Notes: a model not told the origin generated them from the sequence alone. Shown: positions 1 through 9,901, counted from the first letter of the stretch. The stretch is DNA of 64,000 nt from Lysobacterales bacterium (GCA_022844165.1 JALHMH010000001.1:124001-188000), one strand, 5' to 3'. Numbers and translations: made by a program.

Positions 1-3
1 GGG

Positions 4-3000
4 TTGCGTACAATCTGCGCCCAGGTTGTCGGGAGGAAGTACGTGCGCGCGACTGGGTTCGACCTGGAAGAGGTGATCTATGCTGCGGGCGAAACGGTCG
101 TTGCCAAGGCAACGCACGAAGGCGCGCGCGTGGTCTTGAAGTTCCACGATAATCCGCGGCCAGCGCCTGAGCTGCTGGCCCGATGGCGCCATGAGTACGC
201 AACGCTGACGACCATCCGTTCGCCGCTGGTTGTTCGTGCGCTGGCGCTGAAGGAAAGCGAACGCGGCCTGGTACTGGTTCTCGAGAACTTCGAGTCGATT
301 AATCTTGCGCAGCTGATTGCGCGAGATCAGCTGGATCTGGCCGATCGTTTGTCCCTGGCCATCAGCCTTGCACGCGGCATCGGTGCAGTGCACGAACACC
401 AGTTCATCCACGGCGATATCGCACCGAAGAATGTGCTGGTGAATCCGGCCTCGCTGGATCTGAAGATCTGCGACTTTGGCCTGGCGTCACGCATCGATGT
501 CCAGCCTCGCCGCAGCGACGGCACGATGATGGTCGGTACGCTCGAGTACATGTCGCCGGAACAAACCGGCCGGACCAATCTTGATGTCGACTACCGCAGC
601 GACTTCTATTCCCTCGGCGCCACACTATACGAGCTGTTTGCCGGCCGAGTTCCGTTCCTGGCGCAGGACCCGATGAGCCTGTTGCACGCGCAACTGGCAA
701 GCCTTCCCGTTCCATTGCATGAGCTCGATACGACGATCCCGGAGCCACTGTCGGCTATCGTACAGAAGCTTCTGGCCAAACATCCGGATGATCGTTACCA
801 GAGTAGTTTTGGGCTCATCCAGGATCTCGAAACGTGCGCCGAAAGCTGGCGCAAATCCGGGCGAATCGAACGTTTCTCGCTGGCCAGGCACGACGTTCCA
901 GAACATTTTTGCATCGCGCAAAAACTCTACGGGCGACAAGACGAGTGCGCCCGCGTGCTGTCTGCGTTCAAACGCGCCGTCGCCAATGCCAGCGTTGAGT
1001 TCTTGCTGATCGGCGGTTATTCGGGCATCGGCAAGACGGCACTGGTCAATGAACTCCACCGGCCGGTGCTGTCGCGTCGCGGCTATCTGTTGCGCGGCAA
1101 ATGCGATCAATACAATCACAACCAACCGTACATCGCATTGCGCCAGGCTTTTGGCCAAATGCTGCAAACGCTCCTGCAAGAGGGGGCCGAGCGCCGCCAA
1201 TTTTGGAAAGTGCGGCTCACGGATGCGCTCGGCGCCAATCTGGCTGCGATTTCCGACATCGTTCCTGAACTGTCCCAGCTTGTTGGCAAACCGCTGCCAT
1301 TGCCGCCGTTACCCGCCGCAGAGAGCGAGCAGCGTTTCCACATCGCATTCGCGCAATTCGTTTTGGCGCTCTCGCCGCGCTCGCACCCGCTGTTGCTGTT
1401 TCTCGACGACCTGCAATGGGCCGATGTACCAACGCTGCGTTTACTTGAGCACCTTGCACGTTCCGATGGCGAACAGAGCGTGCTTCTGGTTGGCGCGTAT
1501 CGCGACAACGAAGTCAACGCGGGAGATCCGCTCGATATCACGCTTCGGGCGATCGAAAGAACGATGCGTATCGACCGCCTTCACCTTGGGGCCTTGACCT
1601 CTGGCGACGTCCGACAGCTCATCGCCGACACGCTGCACTCAACACCAGAATCGGTCGCCGAGCTGAGCGATCTGTGTGTTGAGAAAACGCGCGGCAACCC
1701 TTTTTTCCTAAGTCAGTTTTTGCGCAGCCTCTACGAACTCGGCGATATCTGCTACGACCGCGGAAAAGGCGCCTGGAATTGGAATCTGCCGCGCATTCGC
1801 CAACGCGGCATGACCGACAACGTGGTAGACCTGCTGCTGACCAAGCTGGGTTCCCTACCCGACGAAACGCAAGATCTGCTGGCGCGTGCGGCCCACCTGG
1901 GCAGCCGCTTCGATCAACGCGATCTGATGGCGATTGGACAATGCGATGCCCCAACGGTCGCCGAACGCCTGTGGCCGGCGCTTCAGGCAGGGCTGGTGAT
2001 GCCGCTCAACGACGACTACAAGTATGCGCAGAGCCCGGAGCGGCTCCAGGATGCGCGGTATCGCTTTTTGCACGACCGCGTTCAACAGGCGGCACATGAG
2101 CTGGTCTCCGAAGATAAGCGCGCTGAGCTGCGTCTGCATTGCGGCAGATCACTGCTGGCGACCAGCAACGAACTTGAACTTGAAGCACGCCTGTTTGTCA
2201 TTCTCGAGTCGCTCAATGACGCGATCGAGCTCATCGTCGACGGCGCAGAGCGTCGGCAGCTCTTGGAACTGAACCTGCGCGGCGGAATTCGCGCCAAAGC
2301 GTCATCGGCCTTCGCTGCGGCATTCACCATGTTGAGTCACGCCGCTCGTTTGTTGCCCACGGACGCTTGGCAATCCATGCCAGAGACAGCCTTGCAAGTG
2401 CACCGTCACCGCGCAGAAGCAGAGTATCTGAGTGGCGATTTCGATCGTGCCGAAGAACGGCTGGCGGCACTCATCGCGCAAGCCCCAGGTGTGGCTGCAA
2501 AAGTCACCTTATGCCTGACGCAAGTCGAACAGATGCACATCCGCGGCCACTTCTCGGCGGCATTCGATGTGTTGTGCGATGCACTGGCGCTCCTGGGCCA
2601 TGATTTTCCACGTACCGAAGAGGCTGCGGGCGCGTGTTTCACGACGGAATTCATCGCTATCGATGCTCGCCTCGAAAACCTCACCGAAGCAGATCTCGTT
2701 GCGCGACCAGAAATGACCGATAGCGAGCGGCTGCTGGAGATGCAGCTGTACTTCGGGCTTGCCTATGCAACCTATCAGATCAATCGTGGGCTGAGTTATG
2801 TGCTTGGTGCCTGTCGCATGGTGCGGACCACACTGGATCACGGCAACTGCGACCTGAGTTCCATCGCCTACGTGACTTATGAAACCGCGATGGCAGCGAT
2901 GGGCAAGCCGTATCCCGCCGTGTTTGCCATGGGCAAACTCGCGCGGCGGTTGGCTGAGTTGCGCGACAACCCGTATTTTCGGCTGTCGGTTTATCAATAT

Positions 3001-5040
3001 TTCGCAGCGTTCTATCAACACTGGTGCGACCCGCTACGAGATACGCTTGCGCATCTTGAACTGGGTCTGGATATGGGACGCGCCGGCATCAATCCGCTGG
3101 CGGCCGGGTATTGCGCGTTGCTGCGTCCGGTGAATGCGTTTATCGCAGGTCAATCGCTGGAAGACGTCGAAATGGAGGCCCAACAAGGTCTCGCTTTCTT
3201 GCAGCGTAGCCGCCAGCCGGCAACCGAAGTCATGTTGCGTTGCGCAGTCCTGCAACCCATCGCTGCGATGCGCGGCCGTTCGGTTGCCATCCAGAGTTTC
3301 GACACCGCCGATGTTCGCATCGGGACGTTGCTCGCCGATGACTTGACGACGCCATCGATCGGTCTTGCTTTCTACGCTTTTGCGATGACGCGTCACGCAT
3401 ACATCTTCGATCTGCCAAACGAGTGGCGTAGCGCTTCGGTTCGCCTGGCAATGATCGGGGCGCTCTTACCGGACAGTCCGGCGTTGGTAGAAGCCAGTTT
3501 TTTCAGAGCACTTGGCTTGCTGAGGTTCGATGCCGGCAATGACGGTGCGCTCGAAGAGGTCGAGGCCTTGCTTGGAAAGTTCGAATCCTGGGCGACCCAC
3601 TGCCCGGCGAACTTCGAGCACAAGGCGCTGATGATCCGGGGCGAACTGATGCGCGTGCATGGCGATGCACAAGGCGCGATGGATGTCTTTGCGCGCGCCA
3701 TCGACGCTGCTGGCGAATCTGGCTTTGCCCACATGGAAGCGCTCAGCAACGAGTTGTACGCCCTTTATTGGCAAGCCAACCAACAGCGCCAACTGGCCGG
3801 TAATTTCATTCGCGAGGCCTACTATCACTATCAACGCTGGGGCGCGTCGGCCAAGTGCAGGCAGATCGAAGCCCGCTGGCCGCACATGCTGTTTAGAGCC
3901 GTCGAGTTGCGCCGTTTTTCCGCAGGCTCGACCGGGAGCTATGGCGCAATTTCGTCGTCTGTTGGCACACTGGATCTGCATTCGCTGCTCAAGGCCAGTC
4001 GTTCGCTTTCGCAAGAAGTGAATATTGAGAGCCTGCTGCAAAAGCTCTTGGGCATCGTGTTAGAGAACGCTGGCGCAGAGTTCGGCGCAATCATCAGTTG
4101 TGATGAGGAGGCGCTCGTGGTCGAGGCGCTTGGTCAGTTCGGCGAGGGCCGAATGACCGAATACTCGCGATTGTGCCGCTCCATCAGCGACTTGCGAAAC
4201 GAGCCGCCGCAACTGCCGCTGGAACTGATCGAGCACGCCCACCTCACGCGCAGCTTGTTGGTGCTGAACAACCCGGTCGACGATGTGCGATTTTCGGCAA
4301 GCGCGTACTTCGAACTGCGCAAGCCGAAGTCTGCGCTGGTGCTACCGGTGCTGATTCAGAGCCGTTTGATCGGATTGCTTTATGCCGAAAACGGCCTGCT
4401 TGAGGGCGCATTTACCGAACGCCACGTCAAGACGCTGGAGCTGCTCGGCGCACAGGCCGCGATCTCGTTGGTCAACGCACGTCACGTCGAACAATTGGAA
4501 CGCAAGGTCGCCGAACGAACGGACGAACTACGGCGAATGAGCATGAAAGATGGTCTCACCGGCATCGCCAATCGGCGCAGTTTCGACGAACGTCTGGCTG
4601 GCGAATGGCGCCGCGCGCAACGAACTGGTAAGCCGGTTTCGCTGATGATGATCGACATCGATCACTTCAAACTGTACAACGACCACTATGGTCATATTGA
4701 AGGCGATCGATGTATTCGAGCCGTCGCGCAGTCTTTAGAAGGTGTCATCAACCGCGGCACCGATCTGGTTGCACGCTACGGCGGTGAGGAGTTCGCAGCC
4801 ATTTTGCCCGATACCGATCGCGATGCGGCAGGATGGCTCGCGGCTGCCTGCATTCGTGCGATAGGCGATTTGGCACTGCCGCACGCCAAGTCCGGCGCCG
4901 GGCCCTTCGTGAGTGTCAGCATCGGCACACACACCGCGATTGCCGAAGGCGACAGCGAATCCTTGTTGTCGCAGGCCGATCGGGCACTGTACGACGCCAA
5001 ACGCGGCGGGCGCAATTGCTGGCGGGCTTTTACGCCCTGA
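4..5040 (+). CDS. Hybrid Ser/Thr kinase - STAND-type ATPase - GAF - diguanylate cyclase
   Basis: Very large cytoplasmic signalling protein (about 1678 aa). In order: a Ser/Thr protein kinase domain (about residues 15-280, with K46 in VLKF, HGD at 136-138 as the catalytic loop, DFG at 157-159); an AAA/STAND ATPase (Walker A GYSGIGKT at 338-345, Walker B ending in D468-D469); a long helical, TPR-like middle (about 700-1300); a GAF domain (about 1330-1490); a coiled linker; and a C-terminal GGDEF domain with an active-type GGEEF signature at 1593-1597 and an RGTD inhibitory I-site at 1584-1587. It probably makes cyclic di-GMP under control of phosphorylation and ligand signals. The frame is open to the window edge and its first codon here is TTG at position 4, so the true start may lie upstream. 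The catalytic-loop Arg is Gly (HGD rather than HRD), which is seen in some kinases that do not use activation-loop phosphorylation. Confidence 0.9.
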   Translation: MRTICAQVVGRKYVRATGFDLEEVIYAAGETVVAKATHEGARVVLKFHDNPRPAPELLARWRHEYATLTTIRSPLVVRALALKESERGLVLVLENFESINLAQLIARDQLDLADRLSLAISLARGIGAVHEHQFIHGDIAPKNVLVNPASLDLKICDFGLASRIDVQPRRSDGTMMVGTLEYMSPEQTGRTNLDVDYRSDFYSLGATLYELFAGRVPFLAQDPMSLLHAQLASLPVPLHELDTTIPEPLSAIVQKLLAKHPDDRYQSSFGLIQDLETCAESWRKSGRIERFSLARHDVPEHFCIAQKLYGRQDECARVLSAFKRAVANASVEFLLIGGYSGIGKTALVNELHRPVLSRRGYLLRGKCDQYNHNQPYIALRQAFGQMLQTLLQEGAERRQFWKVRLTDALGANLAAISDIVPELSQLVGKPLPLPPLPAAESEQRFHIAFAQFVLALSPRSHPLLLFLDDLQWADVPTLRLLEHLARSDGEQSVLLVGAYRDNEVNAGDPLDITLRAIERTMRIDRLHLGALTSGDVRQLIADTLHSTPESVAELSDLCVEKTRGNPFFLSQFLRSLYELGDICYDRGKGAWNWNLPRIRQRGMTDNVVDLLLTKLGSLPDETQDLLARAAHLGSRFDQRDLMAIGQCDAPTVAERLWPALQAGLVMPLNDDYKYAQSPERLQDARYRFLHDRVQQAAHELVSEDKRAELRLHCGRSLLATSNELELEARLFVILESLNDAIELIVDGAERRQLLELNLRGGIRAKASSAFAAAFTMLSHAARLLPTDAWQSMPETALQVHRHRAEAEYLSGDFDRAEERLAALIAQAPGVAAKVTLCLTQVEQMHIRGHFSAAFDVLCDALALLGHDFPRTEEAAGACFTTEFIAIDARLENLTEADLVARPEMTDSERLLEMQLYFGLAYATYQINRGLSYVLGACRMVRTTLDHGNCDLSSIAYVTYETAMAAMGKPYPAVFAMGKLARRLAELRDNPYFRLSVYQYFAAFYQHWCDPLRDTLAHLELGLDMGRAGINPLAAGYCALLRPVNAFIAGQSLEDVEMEAQQGLAFLQRSRQPATEVMLRCAVLQPIAAMRGRSVAIQSFDTADVRIGTLLADDLTTPSIGLAFYAFAMTRHAYIFDLPNEWRSASVRLAMIGALLPDSPALVEASFFRALGLLRFDAGNDGALEEVEALLGKFESWATHCPANFEHKALMIRGELMRVHGDAQGAMDVFARAIDAAGESGFAHMEALSNELYALYWQANQQRQLAGNFIREAYYHYQRWGASAKCRQIEARWPHMLFRAVELRRFSAGSTGSYGAISSSVGTLDLHSLLKASRSLSQEVNIESLLQKLLGIVLENAGAEFGAIISCDEEALVVEALGQFGEGRMTEYSRLCRSISDLRNEPPQLPLELIEHAHLTRSLLVLNNPVDDVRFSASAYFELRKPKSALVLPVLIQSRLIGLLYAENGLLEGAFTERHVKTLELLGAQAAISLVNARHVEQLERKVAERTDELRRMSMKDGLTGIANRRSFDERLAGEWRRAQRTGKPVSLMMIDIDHFKLYNDHYGHIEGDRCIRAVAQSLEGVINRGTDLVARYGGEEFAAILPDTDRDAAGWLAAACIRAIGDLALPHAKSGAGPFVSVSIGTHTAIAEGDSESLLSQADRALYDAKRGGRNCWRAFTP

Positions 5041-5049
5041 TGCTGCCAA

Positions 5050-5098
5050 CGGACGACGTTGAGAAACGCACAGGAAGTGCGTTTCTCAACAACGTGCT
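5050..5098 (-). repeat. Dispersed hairpin repeat, copy 1 (single hairpin)
   Basis: A perfect 14-bp inverted repeat (5058-5071 and 5077-5090) with loop AGGAA lies between the convergent kinase and lipoxygenase genes. The core GAGAAACGCAC-AGGAA-GTGCGTTTCTC and the following AACAACG recur exactly at 19168-19201. The flank CTARCACGTTGTTGAG is shared with the copy at 24634 when read on the minus strand. There is no T-run, so a terminator role is possible but not shown. Confidence 0.8.
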
Positions 5099-7208
5099 AG
5101 ATGCTGATGCTGTTAGGAATCTGCGACGGCAGCTGATACGGATAGGGCATCGGCCTGTCGCGATTGCGTTTGCGAATTTCGATTTCGATGATTGCGAGTG
5201 CATCCTGCAACTGGGCGACGATCGGCTGCACACGCTGATCGGTGAAGTACGGATCGCGCGGATTGTGCTCGTAGCGCCCGAATGTGTCGTACTGCACGCC
5301 GGTCAGCAAATACTCGAAGGTCAAACCGTACAAAGCAACGTCCAACGGCGGGTACCATGGCAGGCAGTCGTCGATGCTGTTCAATACGGTGCTGCGTGTC
5401 GGCAAAGGTCGATACAAGCTGCCGCCCACGCTCGGCACGTACGACATCAGCGGGTACTGTGCATAGTTCACCGAGGCATGTCGCGGACCGGCGGTATACA
5501 AGATCAGACTCACCATCTCGATCAAATAGTCGAGACTATCGATACGCCAGGGGCGCCCGCTGTCGCCGGTCGCAACCAGTCCGTCGAGGCCCTGAAATGC
5601 GCAGTACTGTGGAGCCGTCAGCTCATAGACAAACCCCTGAAGTTCGGCATCGTCGCGCACGTCCTCATCGTTCCGGTAATAGATCCGAAGATAGGCACCG
5701 ACAAAGTCGGTGATGGCCTTCCACAACAGCAGCGTATCGTCTCGGAACGGAAATTGCGGGCAACGGTCTACGCCACGCGATACAAATTCTCGCGTCGGCA
5801 CGTGCGCATCCCAGCGCCACGCGCGGTGCGCCCGCGAGACCATGTCTAAACTCGATTCGATCGCTATGCCAACGTTGCAAGCCACCACGCCGCCGGGGAC
5901 GATCAGGCTATGGATGGCATCGTCGTTGATATTGATCGTAAACCTGAAGTGTGGAATCAGAAGTTTGTACAACGGGTGCAACTCGCTCACCTGCCGGTGC
6001 AACGCGACAATCATCGGCTCGATGATTAAATGGGTATCCCCCAGGTGCGCCACGGCCTCGTGTTGAATCGCGGAGCAGACGTTCACGGTGTACTTCGCGA
6101 TGCGCCACTTCAACAGATTCGCATCGTTACCCCCGGCACAATTGTTCGGCGTATACAGTGGCGCCGCTTCAGCGTCGAACCGCTGAGCAAGCTGTATTGC
6201 GATCGGCTGCAACGCACCGCCTGGCGGATAGCCCGGTGGCGGTGCATCGTTCCAATAGAACAGCGCAATGGGCGCGGTAATGTATCGCTGTTCCCCATGC
6301 AGCGCTTCGGTCTTCGCGCCATCCAACGTGACGTAGTCAACAACGAACAAGCGCCCATCTTGTGCCGCCGTCCTCAGCGAAATGGAGGCATTGCCGCTCA
6401 CGGACTGAAAATGCGCATCCGTGATCGGGAACTTCTTCAGCAGGTCAGGCAATGCAACTGCCTTCGATCCAGCTGTCACTTCAGGAACCACTCCCAAGAG
6501 TTGTGTTGTATTGAATCCAGCAATCTGGAGGTAGCCGAAGAACCAATCCTGTTCGCTGGGTTCGCCCGCCGGCATCCAGGCCTGGCGCTCAATCGTCAGC
6601 GCCGCCGGTTTGGGCAGCTTGGGATACAACTTCGCATAGTCGGCGATCGATTCTGGATGCAAATAAGCGCGACCATGTGCGCCGTTGAGCAAATCGTAGG
6701 CGGTGGACTTGAGTATTGCTGTCGGGCCCTCGGCCAGCACTTCTTTGAAAACTCTGTCGAGCCCCGTGATCATCGCTTCGATGTCTTTGGGAATGTTGCT
6801 TAGCGATCGCAGCGCCTCCGGCAGCTCGGACAAGGACTTCAAGAACGCCTTCATATTCTTCGCGTCGCGAACGGGATGCAGCGCGCTGAACTCTTCATCG
6901 AGCTTTTTCCATGCCGCCTGGATGTCGGCGAAAGCCTGTGTCGCGAGGTCGCCTTTCAGTTCCCGCTCGAGCAACATCTCGATGACGCATTTGAAATTCT
7001 CGAGCATCGGGCCGAACACTTTCAGCACCTGCGTTTCGTAGTCCAGCGTAAATTTTTCGGTACGCGGCAGATCTGCGGACATCGGCACGGAGTTCAAATA
7101 ACTCGTCATGTAGTTGTAGTTGGTCCGCGCCATCGACAACTGAAATGCGCGCGCTTGTTGCGCCTCAGGCGAGTCATGTTGCGGCAATGTTGGCAGTAGG
7201 TTCGACAT
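5097..7208 (-). CDS. Lipoxygenase family iron dioxygenase
   Basis: About 703 aa, matching the catalytic domain of lipoxygenases, which insert O2 into polyunsaturated fatty acids. All five expected non-haem iron ligands can be placed: H388 and H393 in the HEAVAHLGDTH block, H577 and N581 in PRHASVNYAQ, and the C-terminal isoleucine I703. Other family landmarks are HPLYKLLIPHFRFT and DLLLWKAITDFV. No N-terminal PLAT domain or convincing signal peptide is visible. The start at 7208 (MSNLLP) is chosen because AAGGGGGA lies just upstream; an in-frame ATG at 7277 lacks such a site. It is the last gene after the GNAT and membrane-protein genes on the same strand, with a gap of about 160 bp. Substrate and regiospecificity cannot be told from sequence alone. 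Confidence 0.9.
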   Translation of the reverse strand: MSNLLPTLPQHDSPEAQQARAFQLSMARTNYNYMTSYLNSVPMSADLPRTEKFTLDYETQVLKVFGPMLENFKCVIEMLLERELKGDLATQAFADIQAAWKKLDEEFSALHPVRDAKNMKAFLKSLSELPEALRSLSNIPKDIEAMITGLDRVFKEVLAEGPTAILKSTAYDLLNGAHGRAYLHPESIADYAKLYPKLPKPAALTIERQAWMPAGEPSEQDWFFGYLQIAGFNTTQLLGVVPEVTAGSKAVALPDLLKKFPITDAHFQSVSGNASISLRTAAQDGRLFVVDYVTLDGAKTEALHGEQRYITAPIALFYWNDAPPPGYPPGGALQPIAIQLAQRFDAEAAPLYTPNNCAGGNDANLLKWRIAKYTVNVCSAIQHEAVAHLGDTHLIIEPMIVALHRQVSELHPLYKLLIPHFRFTININDDAIHSLIVPGGVVACNVGIAIESSLDMVSRAHRAWRWDAHVPTREFVSRGVDRCPQFPFRDDTLLLWKAITDFVGAYLRIYYRNDEDVRDDAELQGFVYELTAPQYCAFQGLDGLVATGDSGRPWRIDSLDYLIEMVSLILYTAGPRHASVNYAQYPLMSYVPSVGGSLYRPLPTRSTVLNSIDDCLPWYPPLDVALYGLTFEYLLTGVQYDTFGRYEHNPRDPYFTDQRVQPIVAQLQDALAIIEIEIRKRNRDRPMPYPYQLPSQIPNSISI

Positions 7209-7369
7209 CGGTTTCCCCCTTAGAAGCACGATCGAAGCACAGAACCCTAACCGCTCATCATCACGACCGCAATGCAAGCTTCAATCCTTGACGATTCCAG
7301 TACGGCGCAGCCGCGTGCGCGTACTGGCCTGGCCTGCGGGCAAGCGCAGCAGAGGGGCGCGGTCGGCAG

Positions 7370-7906
7370 TTAGGGGACGGTCTGTTGCCAAGCGCGTCGA
7401 TCGATGCGGTAGAACGCGGTCGGTTGCCATGCTCCTCCCGAGAAGCGCGATTCGACGCGATCAAATTCTCCACCGATTTTCTCCATCGCTCGCCGCGAAC
7501 GCAGATTGTCGATGCCGATGTGGAACCAGACACGGTCGACATATTCGAAAGCTTGGTCGAGCATCATTTTCTTGAGCTCCGCATTCGCCGCACCGCCCCA
7601 CAAGTGGCGCGCCAGGAACGTATAGCCAATAGCCACCTCGCGCAGCTCCGGCCGCCATTCGTAGTAGCGCGAACTGCCGACAATCGCGCCACTTTCCCGT
7701 TCAATGACGATGAGTGCGCCATCACCGCACGCCTTGGCGAAAAAACCACTGAACACGGCCTGCTGCCAACGCAGTGGTTCCGGATGCAAGGCCCAGATGC
7801 CAGGGTCGCGGGCAACCGCGTACAGCGCCTGGAAATCGTCGCTGGTCAGAGGTCTTAAGAACAATCGTTCAGATGTTGCATGGAGTTGTTGCCACCCGGC
7901 AATCAT
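7370..7906 (-). CDS. GNAT family N-acetyltransferase (RimJ/RimL-like)
   Basis: 178 aa with the layout of RimJ/RimL-type acetyltransferases: an N-terminal segment of the type LFLRPLTSDDF, a central GSSRYYEW strand, an IGYTFLARHLWGGAANAELKKMM acetyl-CoA-binding region and a C-terminal block with N-x-R-S-R-R-A-M-E-K-I-G. It likely transfers an acetyl group from acetyl-CoA to an amine on a small molecule or protein. Its ATG overlaps the TGA of the upstream membrane-protein gene by 4 bp (7903-7906), so the two are probably co-translated. The acceptor is unknown. Confidence 0.85.
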   Translation of the reverse strand: MIAGWQQLHATSERLFLRPLTSDDFQALYAVARDPGIWALHPEPLRWQQAVFSGFFAKACGDGALIVIERESGAIVGSSRYYEWRPELREVAIGYTFLARHLWGGAANAELKKMMLDQAFEYVDRVWFHIGIDNLRSRRAMEKIGGEFDRVESRFSGGAWQPTAFYRIDRRAWQQTVP

Positions 7907-9000
7907 GGCTGCACCGGCTCTGGCGCGCCGCGCATGAAATAGACTCCAAAAAATCCGCGTTGCGTCTCAACGCGTACGCGTTGTCCGGTTTGCAGCCTGG
8001 CAAACTCGCCTGCACTCAGACGATAGCGGTTCGCCGGCACCTGACCCTCGTGCAGCAGCGGCAACTCGACGAAATACGACGAACCGCGGCGACGCTTGCG
8101 TCGCGATTGCTCACGCACGACGGCCACCGCCGTCACCTCCTCAGTGAACGCTGGCGCCGAAGCCAGCGCAACATTGAGCAGGCCGGCACTGATCGAGCAG
8201 ATCACAACAAAACTCGTAAAGCCAACGAGCGCCAGATCGATCAGCACCGGCCTGGCGCGGGCACTGTCTTTGATCCACTGTGCGGCGAACCACCACAACA
8301 CTGCGCCGATCAGGACGGACACCAACGACGCCGTGGCATACAGACCAAATCCCTGCGCATGTTGCGGAAATTTAGGCACCACATGAGCAAAAAACATCAA
8401 CACCGCAGTGACGCCCAGGCCGCCGGACAAGGCCAGCAAGATCAGTGCCCGTCCATAGTGAAACAGGCTGCGCTCGTGTTTGCCGTTGAGCGAATCCGGG
8501 ATGCTGTCCAGCAGTGCGATCAGTGGTTGCGCCAGTCGTTGACTTAACGCTTCGCCATCCGTCTGTTTCTTGGGGCCGCTCAGGCTTATCCACAGCCGCC
8601 CGTCGTAGGCCGACAATCGGTGCGCGCCAGCGTCGAAAATCTCGCCGATGGCGGCGCGCGCAACAGAATTGTTGCGCAGCCAGTGCGTAACACGTGGATC
8701 ATCGGTTTCAAATAGCAACAGCCGGTCAAGCGCACGGTCGCCGCAAGTCGCATCGCGGCCGATGTTCATGGACGCCAGAAATCGCGCAAAGGCATCTTCC
8801 TTCTGGATCCGCAATTCGAGCCCGCGACTACCAGACAACCCAAGTTCTAATGTGGTCGACGATTTGTGGTGCCGCAAACTACGCTCGAAACCTCGCCCTT
8901 GCAGCACCATTGCTTCACCGCGAAACGCACGCTGTTTGCGCAATTTCAACATCAACCAGGTGCTGGCAATCAGCGCCACTATCCCGAAAAAGAGGACCAT
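7903..9000 (-). CDS. Integral membrane protein of unknown function
   Basis: About 365 aa. An N-terminal membrane helix (VLFFGIVALIASTWLML) is followed by a soluble region of about 160 residues, then three more hydrophobic segments (LILLALSGGLGVTAVLMFF, ATASLVSVLIGAVLWWF, LALVGFTSFVVICSISAGLL) and a C-terminal soluble domain of about 100 residues with a basic RRKRRRG stretch. I do not recognise the family. The start is placed at 9000 because the longer reading (to 9087) would overlap the divergent hydrolase and add a non-hydrophobic leader. It overlaps the GNAT gene by 4 bp. Confidence 0.7.
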   Translation of the reverse strand: MVLFFGIVALIASTWLMLKLRKQRAFRGEAMVLQGRGFERSLRHHKSSTTLELGLSGSRGLELRIQKEDAFARFLASMNIGRDATCGDRALDRLLLFETDDPRVTHWLRNNSVARAAIGEIFDAGAHRLSAYDGRLWISLSGPKKQTDGEALSQRLAQPLIALLDSIPDSLNGKHERSLFHYGRALILLALSGGLGVTAVLMFFAHVVPKFPQHAQGFGLYATASLVSVLIGAVLWWFAAQWIKDSARARPVLIDLALVGFTSFVVICSISAGLLNVALASAPAFTEEVTAVAVVREQSRRKRRRGSSYFVELPLLHEGQVPANRYRLSAGEFARLQTGQRVRVETQRGFFGVYFMRGAPEPVQP

Positions 9001-9079
9001 CGTGAATTCTCGCGACCAAGAGCGCAGAGCATAATGCGAACTCGCAACACACCGCTGGACGTCTCCACAGGCACACCCA

Positions 9080-9901
9080 ATGTCCATTCGTATCGACCGG
9101 GCGCTGACACAAATCGACGGCGCCTGGGTACACCATCGCGAAGCAGGCGCCGGGTGCCAGGTGCTGCTGCTCCATCAGTCGCCGCAGCACAGCGCAGCAC
9201 TGTTGCCGCTGTTCGAGGCCTTGGGCCATTCGGCCCACATCATGGCACCTGACCTGCCTGGTTATGGCCTGAGTGATCTTCCACCCGGGAGAATCAGCGT
9301 CCAGTCAATGGCGATGCACCTGGTCAAGTGGCTAGAAGAGCGTGGCTTGTGTCCGACGATTGTCTACGGAATCCACACGGGCGCGCTCGTAGCCCTGGAA
9401 CTGGCAGCAGCGATTCGGCCGGAGTCGATGGTTTTGGATGGTCTGCCGCTGTTTACCGCTGATGAGCGCAAGCAACTGGGCGAACATTATTTTCCCGATC
9501 TGACACCAGTGGCAGACGGAACACATCTGGTGACTTTGTGGCGGAGGTTCTACGACCAGTTTCGCTACTTTCCCTGGTATGCAACAGATCGGCCGTTTCC
9601 CGGTCGAGGCGCGCCTGACCCGGCAGCCGTTCAGGCCGCGATTGACGAGGCTATGATCAGTGGTGGGCGCTGTTGGGCCGGCTATCGGGCCGCAATTGCC
9701 TACGAACTTGTTTCGGCGCGCGTTGCACAACTCCGAGGCTCGGTCACACTGCTGTACCGCCCCGATGACCCGTTGCACGCGCACCGATTGAAACTTCCGA
9801 AACTGCCAGCCAATATTTGCGTCTCCGAAGACGGCGACGCATTGCGACATCTGCGTCTGGCCCTCGCCGCAGGCCATCACTCGCGGAATCACGATCAATG
9901 A
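9080..9901 (+). CDS. Alpha/beta-hydrolase with non-canonical GIHTG nucleophile elbow
   Basis: 273 aa with an alpha/beta-hydrolase fold: oxyanion-side LLLHQSP (about 29-35), the strand APDLPGYGLSD (56-66), an elbow YGIHTGA at 96-102, and late RPDDP and ALRHL blocks where the acid and histidine would lie. The nucleophile position of G-x-S-x-G is His99 instead of Ser, Asp or Cys. It may therefore be a catalytically altered member or a non-hydrolytic binding protein. It is coupled to the downstream PycTM-like gene by an ATGA overlap (9898-9901) and is divergent from the membrane-protein gene. Confidence 0.8.
   Translation: MSIRIDRALTQIDGAWVHHREAGAGCQVLLLHQSPQHSAALLPLFEALGHSAHIMAPDLPGYGLSDLPPGRISVQSMAMHLVKWLEERGLCPTIVYGIHTGALVALELAAAIRPESMVLDGLPLFTADERKQLGEHYFPDLTPVADGTHLVTLWRRFYDQFRYFPWYATDRPFPGRGAPDPAAVQAAIDEAMISGGRCWAGYRAAIAYELVSARVAQLRGSVTLLYRPDDPLHAHRLKLPKLPANICVSEDGDALRHLRLALAAGHHSRNHDQ

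Noticed and set aside
5058..5090. Simple rho-independent terminator
   Set aside because: The same hairpin sequence recurs at 19168 away from convergent gene ends and there is no T-run, so a repeat is the better call, though it may still terminate.
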